Counted from the first letter of the stretch, positions 53,416 to 63,210 are shown. The stretch is 64,000 nucleotides of DNA from Lachnospiraceae bacterium C10 (GCA_900100095.1 FMTN01000014.1:48974-112973), one strand, 5' to 3'. Numbers and translations are program-made. The notes: generated from the letters alone by a model not told the origin.

Positions 53416-53874
53416 CTATTTCTTCACAATAGCAAAAGAAAGCATTGCACTACATACAGTTTTTCCATTAACGCTTGCATTTGCCTCTGCGACGCCTAAA
53501 GGACCATGTTGGCGAATAAGTGAACAGGAGAGTGTCAGGACATCTCCCGGAAGAACCGGTTTTTTGAACCGGGCATTTTTTACGCCGCCAAAAAGGGGAA
53601 GCTTTCCGGCGTTTTCCGGGAGTGACAATAAGGCAATGGCACCGCACTGGGCAAGAGCTTCCAGCTGCAGAACTCCGGGGAATACCGGCTCCTGCGGAAA
53701 ATGTCCCTGAAAGACAGGTTCTGCAAGGGAGATGTTTTTTTCACAGATGGCCCATTTTCCCGGCTCATAATCCATGACGCGATCAATGAGCAGGAAGGGA
53801 TAACGATGTGGCAGTGTTTCCATAATGCCTTTTGCATCCATGGTATTGGGATGCTCTCTTACATAAATATCCAT
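53416..53874 (-). CDS. fabZ: 3-hydroxyacyl-ACP dehydratase
   Basis: Hot-dog fold dehydratase making trans-2-enoyl-ACP, 152 residues. Catalytic H58 is in GHFPQEP and E72 in PGVLQLEALAQ; LPHRYPFLLIDRV is the N-terminal signature. FabZ homologues can also isomerise the double bond in organisms lacking FabA. AGGAGG precedes the ATG. In many Clostridia accB or accC sit next to fabZ; here they are absent. Confidence 0.94.
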   Translation of the reverse strand: MDIYVREHPNTMDAKGIMETLPHRYPFLLIDRVMDYEPGKWAICEKNISLAEPVFQGHFPQEPVFPGVLQLEALAQCGAIALLSLPENAGKLPLFGGVKNARFKKPVLPGDVLTLSCSLIRQHGPLGVAEANASVNGKTVCSAMLSFAIVKK

Positions 53875-53885
53875 GTATCCTCCTA

Positions 53886-55172
53886 TTATTTGTATTCACC
53901 GAACAGAAGGCAGGCGTTGTGACCGCCGAATCCAAGGGAGTTGGAGAGGGCGTGGCGCAGATGCTTTTTCCGGCCTTTCTGTGGAACATAATCAAGGTCA
54001 CATAACGGATCCTTCTCTGTAAGTCCGATGGTGGCCGGAATAAATCCGTCGCTGATGGCCTTTACAGTGAAGACACCTTCGACTCCGCCGGCACCGCCTA
54101 AGAGATGGCCGGTCATAGACTTTGTGGAAGATACGGCAAGCTGGTTGGCGTGTTCACCGAATACCTGGTGAATGGCGCGTGTTTCGGTCATATCATTCAG
54201 ATGCGTGGAGGTTCCATGGGCGTTGATGTAGTCAACTTCTTCGGCAGATACATCGCCATCTTCAAGGCAAAGCCGCATACATTCGGACGCACCGGCAGCT
54301 GAAGGATCCGGGGAGGTGATGTGGTAGGCATCGCAGTTTGCCCCGTAGCCCAGGATCTCGCAGTAGATGTGAGCGCCCCGCGCCTTGGCGTGTTCCAGTT
54401 CTTCGAGAACTAGGATGCCGGCTCCTTCACCCATGACAAATCCGCTTCGCATCTGATCGAACGGAATGGAGGCACGGGAAGGCTCCTCGCTCATGGAGAG
54501 AGCCTTCATATTGGAAAAGCCTCCAATGCCCAGTTCTGTAATACAGCTTTCACTGCCGCCGCAGACCATAATCTCTTCATAGCCGTCACGGATACGATGG
54601 AAGCTGTCTCCGATGGCATTACTTCCGCCGGCGCAGGCGGTTACAGGACAGGTGCACATACCCTTAAGACCAAAGCGGATGGCTACCTGACCGGCTGCCA
54701 TATTGGAGATTGCCATAGGAACGAAGAAAGGACTTACTTTTTCGAATCCTTTTTCCATTCCCCGGCTGTGCTGTTCTTCAATATTGCCCAGGCCTCCGAT
54801 ACCGCAGGAAATGGAAACACCGATGCGGGAAGGAGAGCAGTGCTTTTTTAAGGCTTCTCTTTCCGACTCGATATCACTTCCGCCTTCGGATAGGGTGGTA
54901 AGACCTGCGTCCTCCAGGGCAGCAGCACTGGCACAGACTGCGAACTGTGTGAAACGGGCCATATGACGGGCTTCCTTTTTACTGATAACAGAAGAAGGGT
55001 CAAAGTCTTTGACTTCGGCAGCCAGTTTCACCTTGAAATCCGAGGTATCAAAGCGGGTAATCGGGCCGATGCCGCAGTAGCCGGCTTTGATGTTGTTCCA
55101 ACTTTCTTCTATATTGTTACCGGTCGGATTTACCGTTCCAAGACCGGTGACAACAACACGACGTTTTTGCAT
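53886..55172 (-). CDS. fabF: 3-oxoacyl-ACP synthase II
   Basis: Elongating condensing enzyme, 428 residues. The triad is C180 (VTACAGGSN), H319 (INAHGTSTHLND) and H356 (MTGHLLGGAGG). E. coli FabF has its Cys at 163; the extra residues fall mainly at about 94-112 (including IESEREALKK). GAGGAT lies before the ATG. It sits between fabG and fabZ in the operon. Confidence 0.95.
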   Translation of the reverse strand: MQKRRVVVTGLGTVNPTGNNIEESWNNIKAGYCGIGPITRFDTSDFKVKLAAEVKDFDPSSVISKKEARHMARFTQFAVCASAAALEDAGLTTLSEGGSDIESEREALKKHCSPSRIGVSISCGIGGLGNIEEQHSRGMEKGFEKVSPFFVPMAISNMAAGQVAIRFGLKGMCTCPVTACAGGSNAIGDSFHRIRDGYEEIMVCGGSESCITELGIGGFSNMKALSMSEEPSRASIPFDQMRSGFVMGEGAGILVLEELEHAKARGAHIYCEILGYGANCDAYHITSPDPSAAGASECMRLCLEDGDVSAEEVDYINAHGTSTHLNDMTETRAIHQVFGEHANQLAVSSTKSMTGHLLGGAGGVEGVFTVKAISDGFIPATIGLTEKDPLCDLDYVPQKGRKKHLRHALSNSLGFGGHNACLLFGEYK

Positions 55173-55197
55173 GTAATATCCTCTTTCTGTTTACATG

Positions 55198-55947
55198 TTA
55201 CATGCCGCCATCCACAGGGATGACAGCAGCAGTAATATAGTCGGCAGCATCGGATGCCAAAAACCACGCAACCTTTGCGACCTCATCCGCACGTCCCATG
55301 CGTCCCATTGGAATACGGGACAGGATGGCCTCTTTGGCTTTATCGCTGAGGACATCCGTCATTTTTGTCTCGATCATTCCGGGTGCGATGCAGTTGACCG
55401 TAATCTGGCGGGAAGCAACTTCCCTGGCAAGGGATTTGGAAAATCCGATGATTCCGGCTTTGCTGGCGGCATAGTTTGCCTGGCCGGGATTGCCGTTGAC
55501 ACCGACAATGCTGGAAATATTAATGATGCGTCCGTGACGCTGCTTGATCATGCTCCGGATGACACTGTGGCAGGTGAGATAGACGCTTCTTAGGTTTGCG
55601 TTTATGACATCGTCAAAGTCCTCCGGTTTCATGGACATGAGCAGTTTGTCTTTTGTAATACCGGCGTTGTTTACAAGGACATCGATGGTCCCGAGGCTGG
55701 ACTGAATCTCTTCCATCAGGTGGGAGACGTCTTCCTCGCGGGAGAGATCCCCTGTGACACAAAGAATATTCTGGCCTTCGTCAAGAGAAGAAGACAGTTC
55801 TTCTGTCAGCTGTGCAAGGGACGCTTTATTTTTGTGACAATGGAGGGCAAGGGAATAGCCGTTTTTGGCAAAAATACGTGCAATCTCACTTCCGATTCCG
55901 CCGCTTGCTCCGGTGATCAATGCAACCGGATGGTTCGTCTGTTCCAT
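55198..55947 (-). CDS. fabG: 3-oxoacyl-ACP reductase
   Basis: NADPH-dependent SDR enzyme, 249 residues. Cofactor motif TGASGGIGSEIA; active residues S146, Y159 and K163 (NISSIVGV, YAASKAG); NNAG at about 93. AAAGGAGA precedes the ATG. It lies ten bases after fabD in the transcript. Confidence 0.95.
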   Translation of the reverse strand: MEQTNHPVALITGASGGIGSEIARIFAKNGYSLALHCHKNKASLAQLTEELSSSLDEGQNILCVTGDLSREEDVSHLMEEIQSSLGTIDVLVNNAGITKDKLLMSMKPEDFDDVINANLRSVYLTCHSVIRSMIKQRHGRIINISSIVGVNGNPGQANYAASKAGIIGFSKSLAREVASRQITVNCIAPGMIETKMTDVLSDKAKEAILSRIPMGRMGRADEVAKVAWFLASDAADYITAAVIPVDGGM

Positions 55948-55957
55948 ATTTTCTCCT

Positions 55958-56908
55958 TTACGAAAGTTCCTTTATGGCGTTCTCTAAATCCTCAAGGGTC
56001 TCGATGGTTATGATCCGGTATTGATCGGAAGAGATCCCAAGGGATGAAGCGGTTTTCTTGATGAAACCGGATAATGCTTTTCCCGGACCGATTTCCACAA
56101 AGGTGTCATATCCCTCCTGAAGCAGATGCTCGAGGGAGGACTGCATATGAACAGGGCTCTGTACCTGTCTGGTGAGAATATCAATCAGGGCATCCTTGCA
56201 CGGCTCGCCCGGAAGCAGTCCTGCATCGTCGCCGGTGGTGTTGTAGATGACCTTCGTCTTTAATGGAGCAAAGGAAAAGGACGGTAAAAAATGCTGCAGG
56301 GCATCTGCCGCACGCTTCATAAACGGAGTGTGAAAAGGTCCGGAGACGGACAACGGAAGACAGCGTTTTGCTCCGGCTTCCTTTGCCTTTTTGGCACTTT
56401 CCTCCACTGCATTCTTCTCACCGCCGATGACCACCTGTCCGGGACAGTTCAGGTTGCAGGCAAAGGCACCTTCCTGGCAGCAGGAGCTTACCTGCTCCGG
56501 GGTCAGTCCCAGAACAGCCGACATTCCCCACTGACCGTCTTTGGCTGCCAGTGCCATTTGGTGTCCGCGAAAAGCCGCAATTCGAATGGCATCTTCCGTG
56601 TTCCAGACTTCCGCAGCGGCAAGGGCTGAGTATTCGCCGAGGGAGAGTCCAAGGCAGGCATCCGGTGTGATATTTGCTTTTTTCAGGAGCGATGTAACAC
56701 CACAGGCGAAGGCAACCATGGCAGGCTGTGTGTATTCGGTCTGCATCAGAATGTTGTCCGGGTTATCGAAAATTGCTGAGAGGATACCCGGCCTTGCGGC
56801 CTCCGCCTCAATATAGGCTTCTTTGAATTCTGGCTTTGCATTGTAGAGATCCAGTCCCATGCCGGTGTGCTGACTTCCCTGTCCTGCATATAAAAATGCT
56901 GTTTTCAT
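55958..56908 (-). CDS. fabD: Malonyl-CoA:ACP transacylase
   Basis: Loads malonyl onto ACP, 316 residues. N-terminal FLYAGQGSQHTGMG, nucleophile S89 in GLSLGEYSALAAAE, H193 in SGPFHTPFM. The ATG overlaps the fabK stop by four bases. Confidence 0.94.
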   Translation of the reverse strand: MKTAFLYAGQGSQHTGMGLDLYNAKPEFKEAYIEAEAARPGILSAIFDNPDNILMQTEYTQPAMVAFACGVTSLLKKANITPDACLGLSLGEYSALAAAEVWNTEDAIRIAAFRGHQMALAAKDGQWGMSAVLGLTPEQVSSCCQEGAFACNLNCPGQVVIGGEKNAVEESAKKAKEAGAKRCLPLSVSGPFHTPFMKRAADALQHFLPSFSFAPLKTKVIYNTTGDDAGLLPGEPCKDALIDILTRQVQSPVHMQSSLEHLLQEGYDTFVEIGPGKALSGFIKKTASSLGISSDQYRIITIETLEDLENAIKELS

Positions 56909-57819
56909 AGCGGCTCCTTTCCGTAAATAATTTCGTGAAAAATGTCAGACAGACGGGAAATCTTTGTGAGCTGACCGCAGGTCTGTCCGGCCATAAGGGA
57001 ACCTTCAGTTGTGTCTCCGTCAAAAACGGCTCTTCGAAGGCTTCCAAGAGTAAAGTGTTCCAGTTCTTCCCTGGTTGCACCGGCTTTTTCCTGCCGGATA
57101 TATTCCCGTGTCATTTTATTCTTAAGGACACGGACGGGGGTTCCGGCGATTCGTCCGGTGACAACGGTATCTGTTCCCTTCGCCTTCAGGAGAGCGGCTT
57201 TGTAGTTGTCGTGAATCGGGCATTCCTCGGATGTAAGGAGAACGGTTCCGAGCTGAACCCCGCAGGCCCCCAGCGCTTTGGCGGCAAGGTACTGTCTGTG
57301 GTCGGCGATTCCGCCGGCAGCGATGACAGGGATGGAGACACTGTCACATACCTGGGGCAGAAGTGTCATGGTGCCCATTTCACCCACATGTCCTCCGCTT
57401 TCACATCCTTCCGCAATGATGGCATCGGCACCGCTTCGTTCCAGATGTCTGGCAAGAACAGGTGCGGCAACTACCGGGAAGACTTTGCATCCGGCAGCTT
57501 TCCACTGGTCCATGTACTTGGCGGGATTACCTGCTCCGGTTGTAAGGAAGGGGATATGTTCTCTTGCAACAATGTCTGCAAGCTGATCCATATCCGGGTG
57601 CATGAGCATAAGGTTGACACCGAAGGGCTTATCAGTCAGACTCTTTGCGATTTTAATCTCCTCTTCCAGCTGCTCCGGGCGGTAACCGCCGGCAGCGATG
57701 ATTCCCAGTGCACCGGCGTTGGAGGAAGCGGCAGCAAAAGCCCCGCTGGCAATGTTTGCCATTGCTCCCTGGATGATGGGATAGTCTGTCCCGAGGATTT
57801 CATTTAACGTAGGTTTCAT
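56905..57819 (-). CDS. fabK: Enoyl-ACP reductase II
   Basis: FMN-dependent enoyl reductase of TIM-barrel fold, 304 residues; it does not resemble triclosan-sensitive FabI. Signatures: YPIIQGAMANIASGAFAAA, GALGIIAAGG, EGCESGGHVGEMGTM, IPVIAAGGIADHR and VQLGTVLLTSEEC. Four-base overlaps link it with fabH upstream and fabD downstream. It is the only enoyl reductase in the window. Confidence 0.92.
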   Translation of the reverse strand: MKPTLNEILGTDYPIIQGAMANIASGAFAAASSNAGALGIIAAGGYRPEQLEEEIKIAKSLTDKPFGVNLMLMHPDMDQLADIVAREHIPFLTTGAGNPAKYMDQWKAAGCKVFPVVAAPVLARHLERSGADAIIAEGCESGGHVGEMGTMTLLPQVCDSVSIPVIAAGGIADHRQYLAAKALGACGVQLGTVLLTSEECPIHDNYKAALLKAKGTDTVVTGRIAGTPVRVLKNKMTREYIRQEKAGATREELEHFTLGSLRRAVFDGDTTEGSLMAGQTCGQLTKISRLSDIFHEIIYGKEPL

Positions 57820-58808
57820 ATTGGTAACTCCCTTTCATTTCGACAAACAGGACCGGCGTATTTCAGTAGAATGCCTCCCCAGGTCAGTCCACTTCCGAAT
57901 CCGATGAGCATCAGGCGTTGGCCGGGAGAGAGCAGATGCTTTTCATCCATCTCCCCTAAAGCCAGTGGAATGGAAGCGCCGGAGGTGTTTCCCAAATGTT
58001 CCATATTCCGGAAAAATCTGGCGTCGTTCGCTTTGAGTGACCGGACAACATGGTCAATGATTCTGGCGTTTGCCTGGTGACAGACAAACCAGTCGATGTC
58101 TTCTTCCCTTGTGCCTGTTTTTTCCTGAAGTTTACGGATGCAGGAGGGGAGAATCTTTACAGCGAAGCGGAAAACTTCTTTGCCGTTCATTTTAATATGG
58201 GCATCTTCCCTTCCGACGCCGGGACAGAGGATGGCATCGCCGCCATCCGCCCCGAGAACGCTGGCGTAGTCAGAAGCATCGCCTTCGCCGGCTTCGATGA
58301 CAACAGCTCCCGCGCCGTCTCCGAACAGTACGCAGGTGTTTCGGTCTGTCATATCCAGAAGCTTTGACAGTTCTTCGGTTCCGATGATAAGACCGTAAGG
58401 TCTTTGTTTATCATTTGCAGCCAAAAGCAGGGCTCTCGCAGTCTCCAGAGCGTAGCAGAAACCGCTGCAGGCCGCATTGACATCCATTACAGGGATATCC
58501 TTTGGAAGATCGAGGGACTGCTGTACCATGCAGGCAACCGATGGTGTGGCATAATCGCCGGAGAGTGTGGCGACAAGTACGACACCGATTTCTTCTTTTG
58601 AAATCCCGGAGGATAAAAGAGCCTTTCGGGCGGCCTCTGTTGCCATGGACACGGCACTTTGCTCTTCGCCGACAAATCGGCGGGAATGGATACCGGTTCT
58701 TGAATAGATCCATTCATCGCTGGTATCTACGATGGAAGACATATCGTCGTTGGTTATGATCTTCTCCGGCAGAACGTAGCCGGTGGATCGAATGGATATG
58801 GTATACAA
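57816..58808 (-). CDS. fabH: 3-oxoacyl-ACP synthase III
   Basis: Starts fatty acid synthesis by condensing an acyl-CoA with malonyl-ACP, 330 residues. Catalytic C114 (NAACSGF), H244 (VCHQANARI) and N274 (HLGNTSGA). The start is TTG at 58808, behind AAGGGGAAG; no ATG lies near and the first residues align with other FabH proteins (STGYVLPEKIITNDD). The rare start may lower its level. Confidence 0.93.
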   Translation of the reverse strand: MYTISIRSTGYVLPEKIITNDDMSSIVDTSDEWIYSRTGIHSRRFVGEEQSAVSMATEAARKALLSSGISKEEIGVVLVATLSGDYATPSVACMVQQSLDLPKDIPVMDVNAACSGFCYALETARALLLAANDKQRPYGLIIGTEELSKLLDMTDRNTCVLFGDGAGAVVIEAGEGDASDYASVLGADGGDAILCPGVGREDAHIKMNGKEVFRFAVKILPSCIRKLQEKTGTREEDIDWFVCHQANARIIDHVVRSLKANDARFFRNMEHLGNTSGASIPLALGEMDEKHLLSPGQRLMLIGFGSGLTWGGILLKYAGPVCRNERELPI

Positions 58809-58822
58809 TGTCTTCCCCTTTC

Positions 58823-59833
58823 TTACAGCTTACGGAATTTTTTGTGTCGGTCGGCACGAACCTCTTTTGGAGACATTTTAAGCAGAGCTTTCAAATGCCG
58901 GTAAATCGCCTCGTCGATGCTCCGGTAGACACTGGTCGGGTCGGTCTGGGCACCGCCGAGGGGTTCCGGAATCACCTCGTCCACAATACCGTTTTCATAA
59001 AGGTCATAGGACGTCATCTTCATAAGTTCGCAGGCTTCTTCGTGTCTTGACGCATCTTTCCATAAAATACTTGCAAAGCCCTCAGGACTTAAAACGGAAT
59101 ATACAGCGTTTTCAAGCATCAGCATGCGATTGCAGACGGAAAGAGCCAGGGCTCCGCCGGAATTTCCTTCGCCGGTTACGACGGCGATGACAGGGACGGA
59201 TAAATGACTCATAAAAGCAAGAGAGCGTGCAATCGCCTCTCCCTGTCCGTGTTCTTCCGCTTCCATGCCGGGATAAGCCCCCGGGGTGTCGATGAAGGTA
59301 ATGATGGGCCGTGCGAATTTTTCCGCCTGCGCCATCAGTCGCATGGCTTTGCGGTAACCTTCCGGGCAGGGCATACCAAAGCGGCAGGAAAGATTCTCTT
59401 CCACGCTGCTGCCTTTTCTGTGTCCAAGCACGGTGACGGGGATTTTGTGATAAAGAGCAATTCCGCCGTAGATGCTCGGGTCTTCGTCATACAGGTGATC
59501 CCCCTTCTGTTCGAAGAAATCGGTAAAGAGGGCAGGGATGAAGTCCGTGATATGAGGGCGGCTACTAAGACGAGCCAGGACCACACGGTCTGCCGGTGTT
59601 AAATTCCTGCACTGCTCCAGCAGGTCGCTTTTTAACCCCTGGAGATGAAGAATTTCTTTGCGCTCCTCCTCCAACAGAGCCGGAATTTCTTCAAAGGAAG
59701 AATCGTCCTCCGGCTCGATGGAAGGGTCGAGGGTGGCCCTTGTCAGCATGATGGTGTGTTTTTTGGCGGAACTTGAAATGGCGGACAGTTTCGCATCCAC
59801 TTTTTTGGCCTGTTCCAGGATGTTACGAATCAT
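58823..59833 (-). CDS. accA: Acetyl-CoA carboxylase carboxyltransferase, alpha subunit
   Basis: Half of the carboxyltransferase that makes malonyl-CoA, 336 residues. Signatures: LARLSSRPHITDFI, KGSSVEENLSCRFGMPCPEGYRKA, FIDTPGAYPGMEAEEHGQGEAIA and GEGNSGGALAL. Start at 59833 is chosen (AAGGAGG six bases upstream), overlapping accD by 11 bases; an ATG at 59851 contains the ribosome site. Partner of the AccD protein encoded just before. Confidence 0.93.
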   Translation of the reverse strand: MIRNILEQAKKVDAKLSAISSSAKKHTIMLTRATLDPSIEPEDDSSFEEIPALLEEERKEILHLQGLKSDLLEQCRNLTPADRVVLARLSSRPHITDFIPALFTDFFEQKGDHLYDEDPSIYGGIALYHKIPVTVLGHRKGSSVEENLSCRFGMPCPEGYRKAMRLMAQAEKFARPIITFIDTPGAYPGMEAEEHGQGEAIARSLAFMSHLSVPVIAVVTGEGNSGGALALSVCNRMLMLENAVYSVLSPEGFASILWKDASRHEEACELMKMTSYDLYENGIVDEVIPEPLGGAQTDPTSVYRSIDEAIYRHLKALLKMSPKEVRADRHKKFRKL

Positions 59834-60662
59834 ATGAAGCCTCCTTAACATTCATTCCGTGGAGCCGCAGCAGGCGTTTTAGCGTGTCGCGAAGCTGATT
59901 CCGCGGAACGATCTGGTCAACGAATCCATGTTGATACAGATACTCGCTTCGCTGGAACCCTTCCGGAAGTTTTTTGCCGATGGTCTGCTCAATGACACGG
60001 GGACCGGCGAAGCCGATCAGAGCGCCCGGCTCTGCAAGTGTAATGTCGGCAAGGGTTGCAAAGGATGCGGTTACACCTCCGGTCGTTGGGTGTGTTAACA
60101 CACTGATGTACAGACCGCCGTTTCGCTCATATTCTTCAATTGCGTCACTTGTCTTGGCCATCTGCATCAGAGAAAAGATTCCTTCCTGCATTCTTGCGCC
60201 CCCGCTGGCTGCAAAAATGATAAGGGGAAGATGGTGCTTGGTCGCATATTCAATTCCCCGGGTCACCTTTTCTCCGACAGCATCACTCATGCTTCCCATG
60301 AAAAAGCGGCTGTCAAGGACAATGCATACGACCTTCTGTTTCCCGATTTTTCCGGTGGCGGTAACTGCCGATTCCATCAGGCCGGTTTTTTCCTTTGCAA
60401 GCGCGAGCTTTTCTTTGTAGCCCGGAAAATCAAGAGGATCCTGGGACATGATGTTGGTATCCATCATGCGGATGCTCCCCTGATCCAGAATGATGGACAG
60501 GCGGTAGTTGGCGGAAATATTTTTTAATTTTCCGCAAACCGGGCAGGCATAGTAATGGCTGATCCATTGACTCTTCTTGGAACGGCGGTTGCATTTTTTA
60601 CATGTGATGAAAACATCGTTGTCCTTGTCAGGATGCGGTTTGTTTTGTCTGCTGAACTGCAT
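59823..60662 (-). CDS. accD: Acetyl-CoA carboxylase carboxyltransferase, beta subunit
   Basis: Zinc-ribbon subunit, 279 residues. The ribbon is CKKC then CPVC at about residues 21-45. The crotonase-like part has DSRFFMGSMSDAVGEK, ASGGARMQEGIFSLMQMAK, HPTTGGVTASFA and GFAGPRVIEQTI. Biotin carrier (accB) and biotin carboxylase (accC) genes are not in the window and must lie elsewhere for a working complex. Confidence 0.94.
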   Translation of the reverse strand: MQFSRQNKPHPDKDNDVFITCKKCNRRSKKSQWISHYYACPVCGKLKNISANYRLSIILDQGSIRMMDTNIMSQDPLDFPGYKEKLALAKEKTGLMESAVTATGKIGKQKVVCIVLDSRFFMGSMSDAVGEKVTRGIEYATKHHLPLIIFAASGGARMQEGIFSLMQMAKTSDAIEEYERNGGLYISVLTHPTTGGVTASFATLADITLAEPGALIGFAGPRVIEQTIGKKLPEGFQRSEYLYQHGFVDQIVPRNQLRDTLKRLLRLHGMNVKEASYDS

Positions 60663-60677
60663 AGATCTACTCCGAGC

Positions 60678-60908
60678 TTACGCCTGATGGCGGGTAATGG
60701 CATCCATTACATCCTGGACAGTGACAAGTTTCTCAATCTCCTCATCCGGAATGGATACGCTAGCCTCATCTTCAATTGCCATGTGGAGTTCCACAATGGA
60801 AAGAGAATCAGCTTCCAGATCGTCGATCAGTTTTGCTTCCGGTGTGATCTTCTCCTCGTCTACGGATAAGTTTTCTGCAATAAGGCTTTTTAACTCTTCA
60901 AATGTCAT
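60678..60908 (-). CDS. acpP: Acyl carrier protein
   Basis: A 76-residue acidic helical protein; phosphopantetheine attaches to S35 in EADSLSIVEL. It is the first gene of the fab operon, behind GGGAGG. Placing acpP first should give the highest transcript level to the most abundant component. Confidence 0.95.
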   Translation of the reverse strand: MTFEELKSLIAENLSVDEEKITPEAKLIDDLEADSLSIVELHMAIEDEASVSIPDEEIEKLVTVQDVMDAITRHQA

Positions 60909-60956
60909 GTTTCATTTCCTCCCGTTTCGTTCAAATTATTTTAGTTAAAACGTACT

Positions 60957-60965
60957 TAATCAAAT
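60957..60965. promoter_or_regulatory. Possible MarR/FabT half-site
   Basis: ATTTGATTA on the minus strand, just downstream of the -10, resembles half of the streptococcal FabT palindrome (as remembered). No second half-site in palindromic spacing was found, so this is weak. Confidence 0.2.
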
Positions 60966-60974
60966 ACGAAATGG

Positions 60975-61003
60975 AATATACCCCACTTCCGAAAAAGTGT
61001 CAA
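60975..61003 (-). promoter_or_regulatory. Predicted promoter of the fab operon
   Basis: On the minus strand TTGACA (61003-60998), 17 bases, TATATT (60980-60975). Close to consensus. Confidence 0.82.
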
Positions 61004-61032
61004 GAGAAAAAATCGTCAAGATATTTTTTTCA

Positions 61033-61061
61033 TTGACAGACAACTGTGGAAAAAATACAAT
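61033..61061 (+). promoter_or_regulatory. Predicted promoter of the FIST-chemoreceptor operon
   Basis: TTGACA (61033-61038), 17 bases, TACAAT (61056-61061). It is divergent from the fab promoter, the two -35 boxes being 30 bases apart. Confidence 0.82.
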
Positions 61062-61112
61062 GGAGGTAGATTTCGAGGGATTTGAATAGGGGCATTCTAG
61101 GAGGTTTTTGCT

Positions 61113-62216
61113 ATGAAAAGTAAGACAGTAGTCAGTGGCAAAGGCAATTGCCAAGACGCACTATCTGAAGTATATTCGCAGATTGGTGCGGATCCTGTTG
61201 GTATTATTTTTTGTTGCGAATATGATTGGTTAGAGGAAGTTTCATCCGCGTTGAAGAAGCGTTATCCGGCGGCACAGGTGATTGGAACAGCCGGTATCTT
61301 TTATTTGAATGCGGATATTCATGATAATAAGGGATTGATGGTTACTGCGATTACGTCAGAGGCAGCTGTGGAGGCTGGTGTGATTAAGCATCTTTCAACA
61401 GCTCCGCTTTGTGATGTGCGCAAGCTTGATGCTTCCATTCGTAAGATTTCACCATCTTCTGATAATACCATTTGCTTTGAGTTCTGTACGAACGATGAGG
61501 AAGTCATGGTATCAACTGTGAATATGGTTTTATCGAATAAGAAGATTCCGTTGATTGGCGGTTCTGTTTTTGCAACACCGCAGGGTAAGACAAGCTATGT
61601 ATCTGTGAATGGCAAGTTATATGCGAATTCCTGTGCATATATGTTGATTAAGAATCTTAATGGTAAGGTGCATACCTATCGTGAGAATATCTATGCTCCG
61701 GCAGGAGGACCGGCACATCGTGCGACGAAGGTCAATCTTAAGAATAAGGAACTGATTGAGCTGGATCATAGGAGTGCGGCCGATGTATATTCTCAGGAGA
61801 CGGGACTTGATCGCAGTAAGATTGTAGATAATGTATTGCAGCAGCCGCTTGGACGTCTGGTAGGAGATGATGAGGTCTACATTTCTTCCATGTATGAGAT
61901 TGGAAGTGGTGGCTCTTTGATTAACTACAAGAGAATCAACTTAAATGACACCATGTATATCCTGAAGCTTCAGGATTATAAAGAAATCAACCGGAATACA
62001 GCAGCAACCATTCACTCGGATGTACCGAATCCGGGACTTGTATTGTCTGTTAACTGTATTTATCGTTATCTCTTGTTTTCACAAGAGGGATATATTAAGA
62101 CATTCCTTGGCGATGTCATGGGAACCGTAGGCGCGTTTCCTGGCTATGTCGGAGGAGGAGAACAGTACCAGAATCAGCATGTGAACCAGACCATGGTTTG
62201 TGCTGTGTTTGAATAG
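61113..62216 (+). CDS. FIST domain sensor protein
   Basis: A 367-residue soluble protein with FIST N (about 20-200) and FIST C (about 215-360) domains. N-terminal features are [18 protein letters not shown] and IGTAGIFYL; the C-terminal part has [13 protein letters not shown] and [13 protein letters not shown] domains are thought to bind small ligands such as amino acids and often feed signalling proteins. No membrane segment. AGGAGG precedes the ATG. Followed 19 bases after its stop by a chemoreceptor-like gene, its probable output. Confidence 0.86.
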   Translation: MKSKTVVSGKGNCQDALSEVYSQIGADPVGIIFCCEYDWLEEVSSALKKRYPAAQVIGTAGIFYLNADIHDNKGLMVTAITSEAAVEAGVIKHLSTAPLCDVRKLDASIRKISPSSDNTICFEFCTNDEEVMVSTVNMVLSNKKIPLIGGSVFATPQGKTSYVSVNGKLYANSCAYMLIKNLNGKVHTYRENIYAPAGGPAHRATKVNLKNKELIELDHRSAADVYSQETGLDRSKIVDNVLQQPLGRLVGDDEVYISSMYEIGSGGSLINYKRINLNDTMYILKLQDYKEINRNTAATIHSDVPNPGLVLSVNCIYRYLLFSQEGYIKTFLGDVMGTVGAFPGYVGGGEQYQNQHVNQTMVCAVFE

Positions 62217-62235
62217 TGAGGAAGGGGTTTATTGT

Positions 62236-63210
62236 ATGTTTGGATTTGGCAAGAAAGCAGCTGCAGAGGATACCTTAGAGCAGGTAAAAGAGAAGATTGA
62301 TATCAAGAAGGAACTTGAGCCTGTTCTTAATAGCGGAAGCTTTGTACTGGAGCAGAAGGATAAGCTTCAGGCAGAGGAGATGAATACCTCAGCTTCTCTG
62401 GCAGAGATTAAAGAGTCTTTCGAAATGGTAGAAAGACAGTCAGACGAAGTAACAGAGTCTATGGATGCATTTAATCATAGATTCTCTGAGGTTACAGAAG
62501 TAACAGAGAACTTCGACAAGATTATTCAGAAGATGCTGGCAACAGCAGACGATACACATCGTAATATGAACAACGTTCGTACGTCATCATCTTCTGTAAA
62601 TGACACGATCAGTACGGTAGAGGAAGTATTCCAGGAATTCCAGACCAGCTTCGACGAGATTGAAGAGAAGGTCAATGCAATCAACGGTATTGCAAACCAG
62701 ACCAACCTTTTGGCGCTGAATGCTTCCATCGAGGCGGCAAGAGCCGGTGAGAGTGGACGCGGATTTGCTGTCGTTGCAGATCAGGTAAATGCTCTTTCAT
62801 CTGATATCAAGACACTGGTAGCTTCCATTGGTGAATCCATGGAGAAGCTGAATCAGAATAACAACCGTCTGATGAGCAGTATTGATGATACACGTTCTGC
62901 TATTCAGGATTCCATGACACATATCAATGAAACAGAGGCTGTTGTAGATTCCATCAAGGCTGTAGCCGGCGAGATCGAAGTCGGTAACAGAGACATGGTT
63001 GGCGTTATTGACAGCTGCAGCGGCGATATGAAAAATCTTGTCTCCACCATGGAGGCATCCAAGCCATACTATAAGGATGTGGCAGATCATATCGATACAT
63101 TGGCTACAAATATTACAAAGAAGGGCTTTATTTTTGAAGATATGACCAATATTCTTGAACAGTTCCCAGAACTTGTTAAGAGGGTAGAGGATCGTATGAA
63201 CCGTGCATAA
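62236..63210 (+). CDS. Soluble methyl-accepting chemotaxis-type signalling protein
   Basis: A 324-residue protein with no membrane helix and no sensor domain of its own. It is a long helical hairpin whose tip carries the chemoreceptor core ([20 protein letters not shown], then [10 protein letters not shown]), the CheA/CheW contact site. The first 55 residues are charged and may bind the FIST protein. AAGGGG precedes ATG 62236. With the FIST gene it looks like a two-part cytoplasmic receptor. Confidence 0.86.
   Translation: MFGFGKKAAAEDTLEQVKEKIDIKKELEPVLNSGSFVLEQKDKLQAEEMNTSASLAEIKESFEMVERQSDEVTESMDAFNHRFSEVTEVTENFDKIIQKMLATADDTHRNMNNVRTSSSSVNDTISTVEEVFQEFQTSFDEIEEKVNAINGIANQTNLLALNASIEAARAGESGRGFAVVADQVNALSSDIKTLVASIGESMEKLNQNNNRLMSSIDDTRSAIQDSMTHINETEAVVDSIKAVAGEIEVGNRDMVGVIDSCSGDMKNLVSTMEASKPYYKDVADHIDTLATNITKKGFIFEDMTNILEQFPELVKRVEDRMNRA

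Noticed and set aside
56935..57807. A 290-codon plus-strand open frame opposite fabK
   Set aside because: It mirrors fabK almost exactly, and its Ser/Gly/Cys-rich translation has no domain. The fab operon genes on the minus strand are certain.
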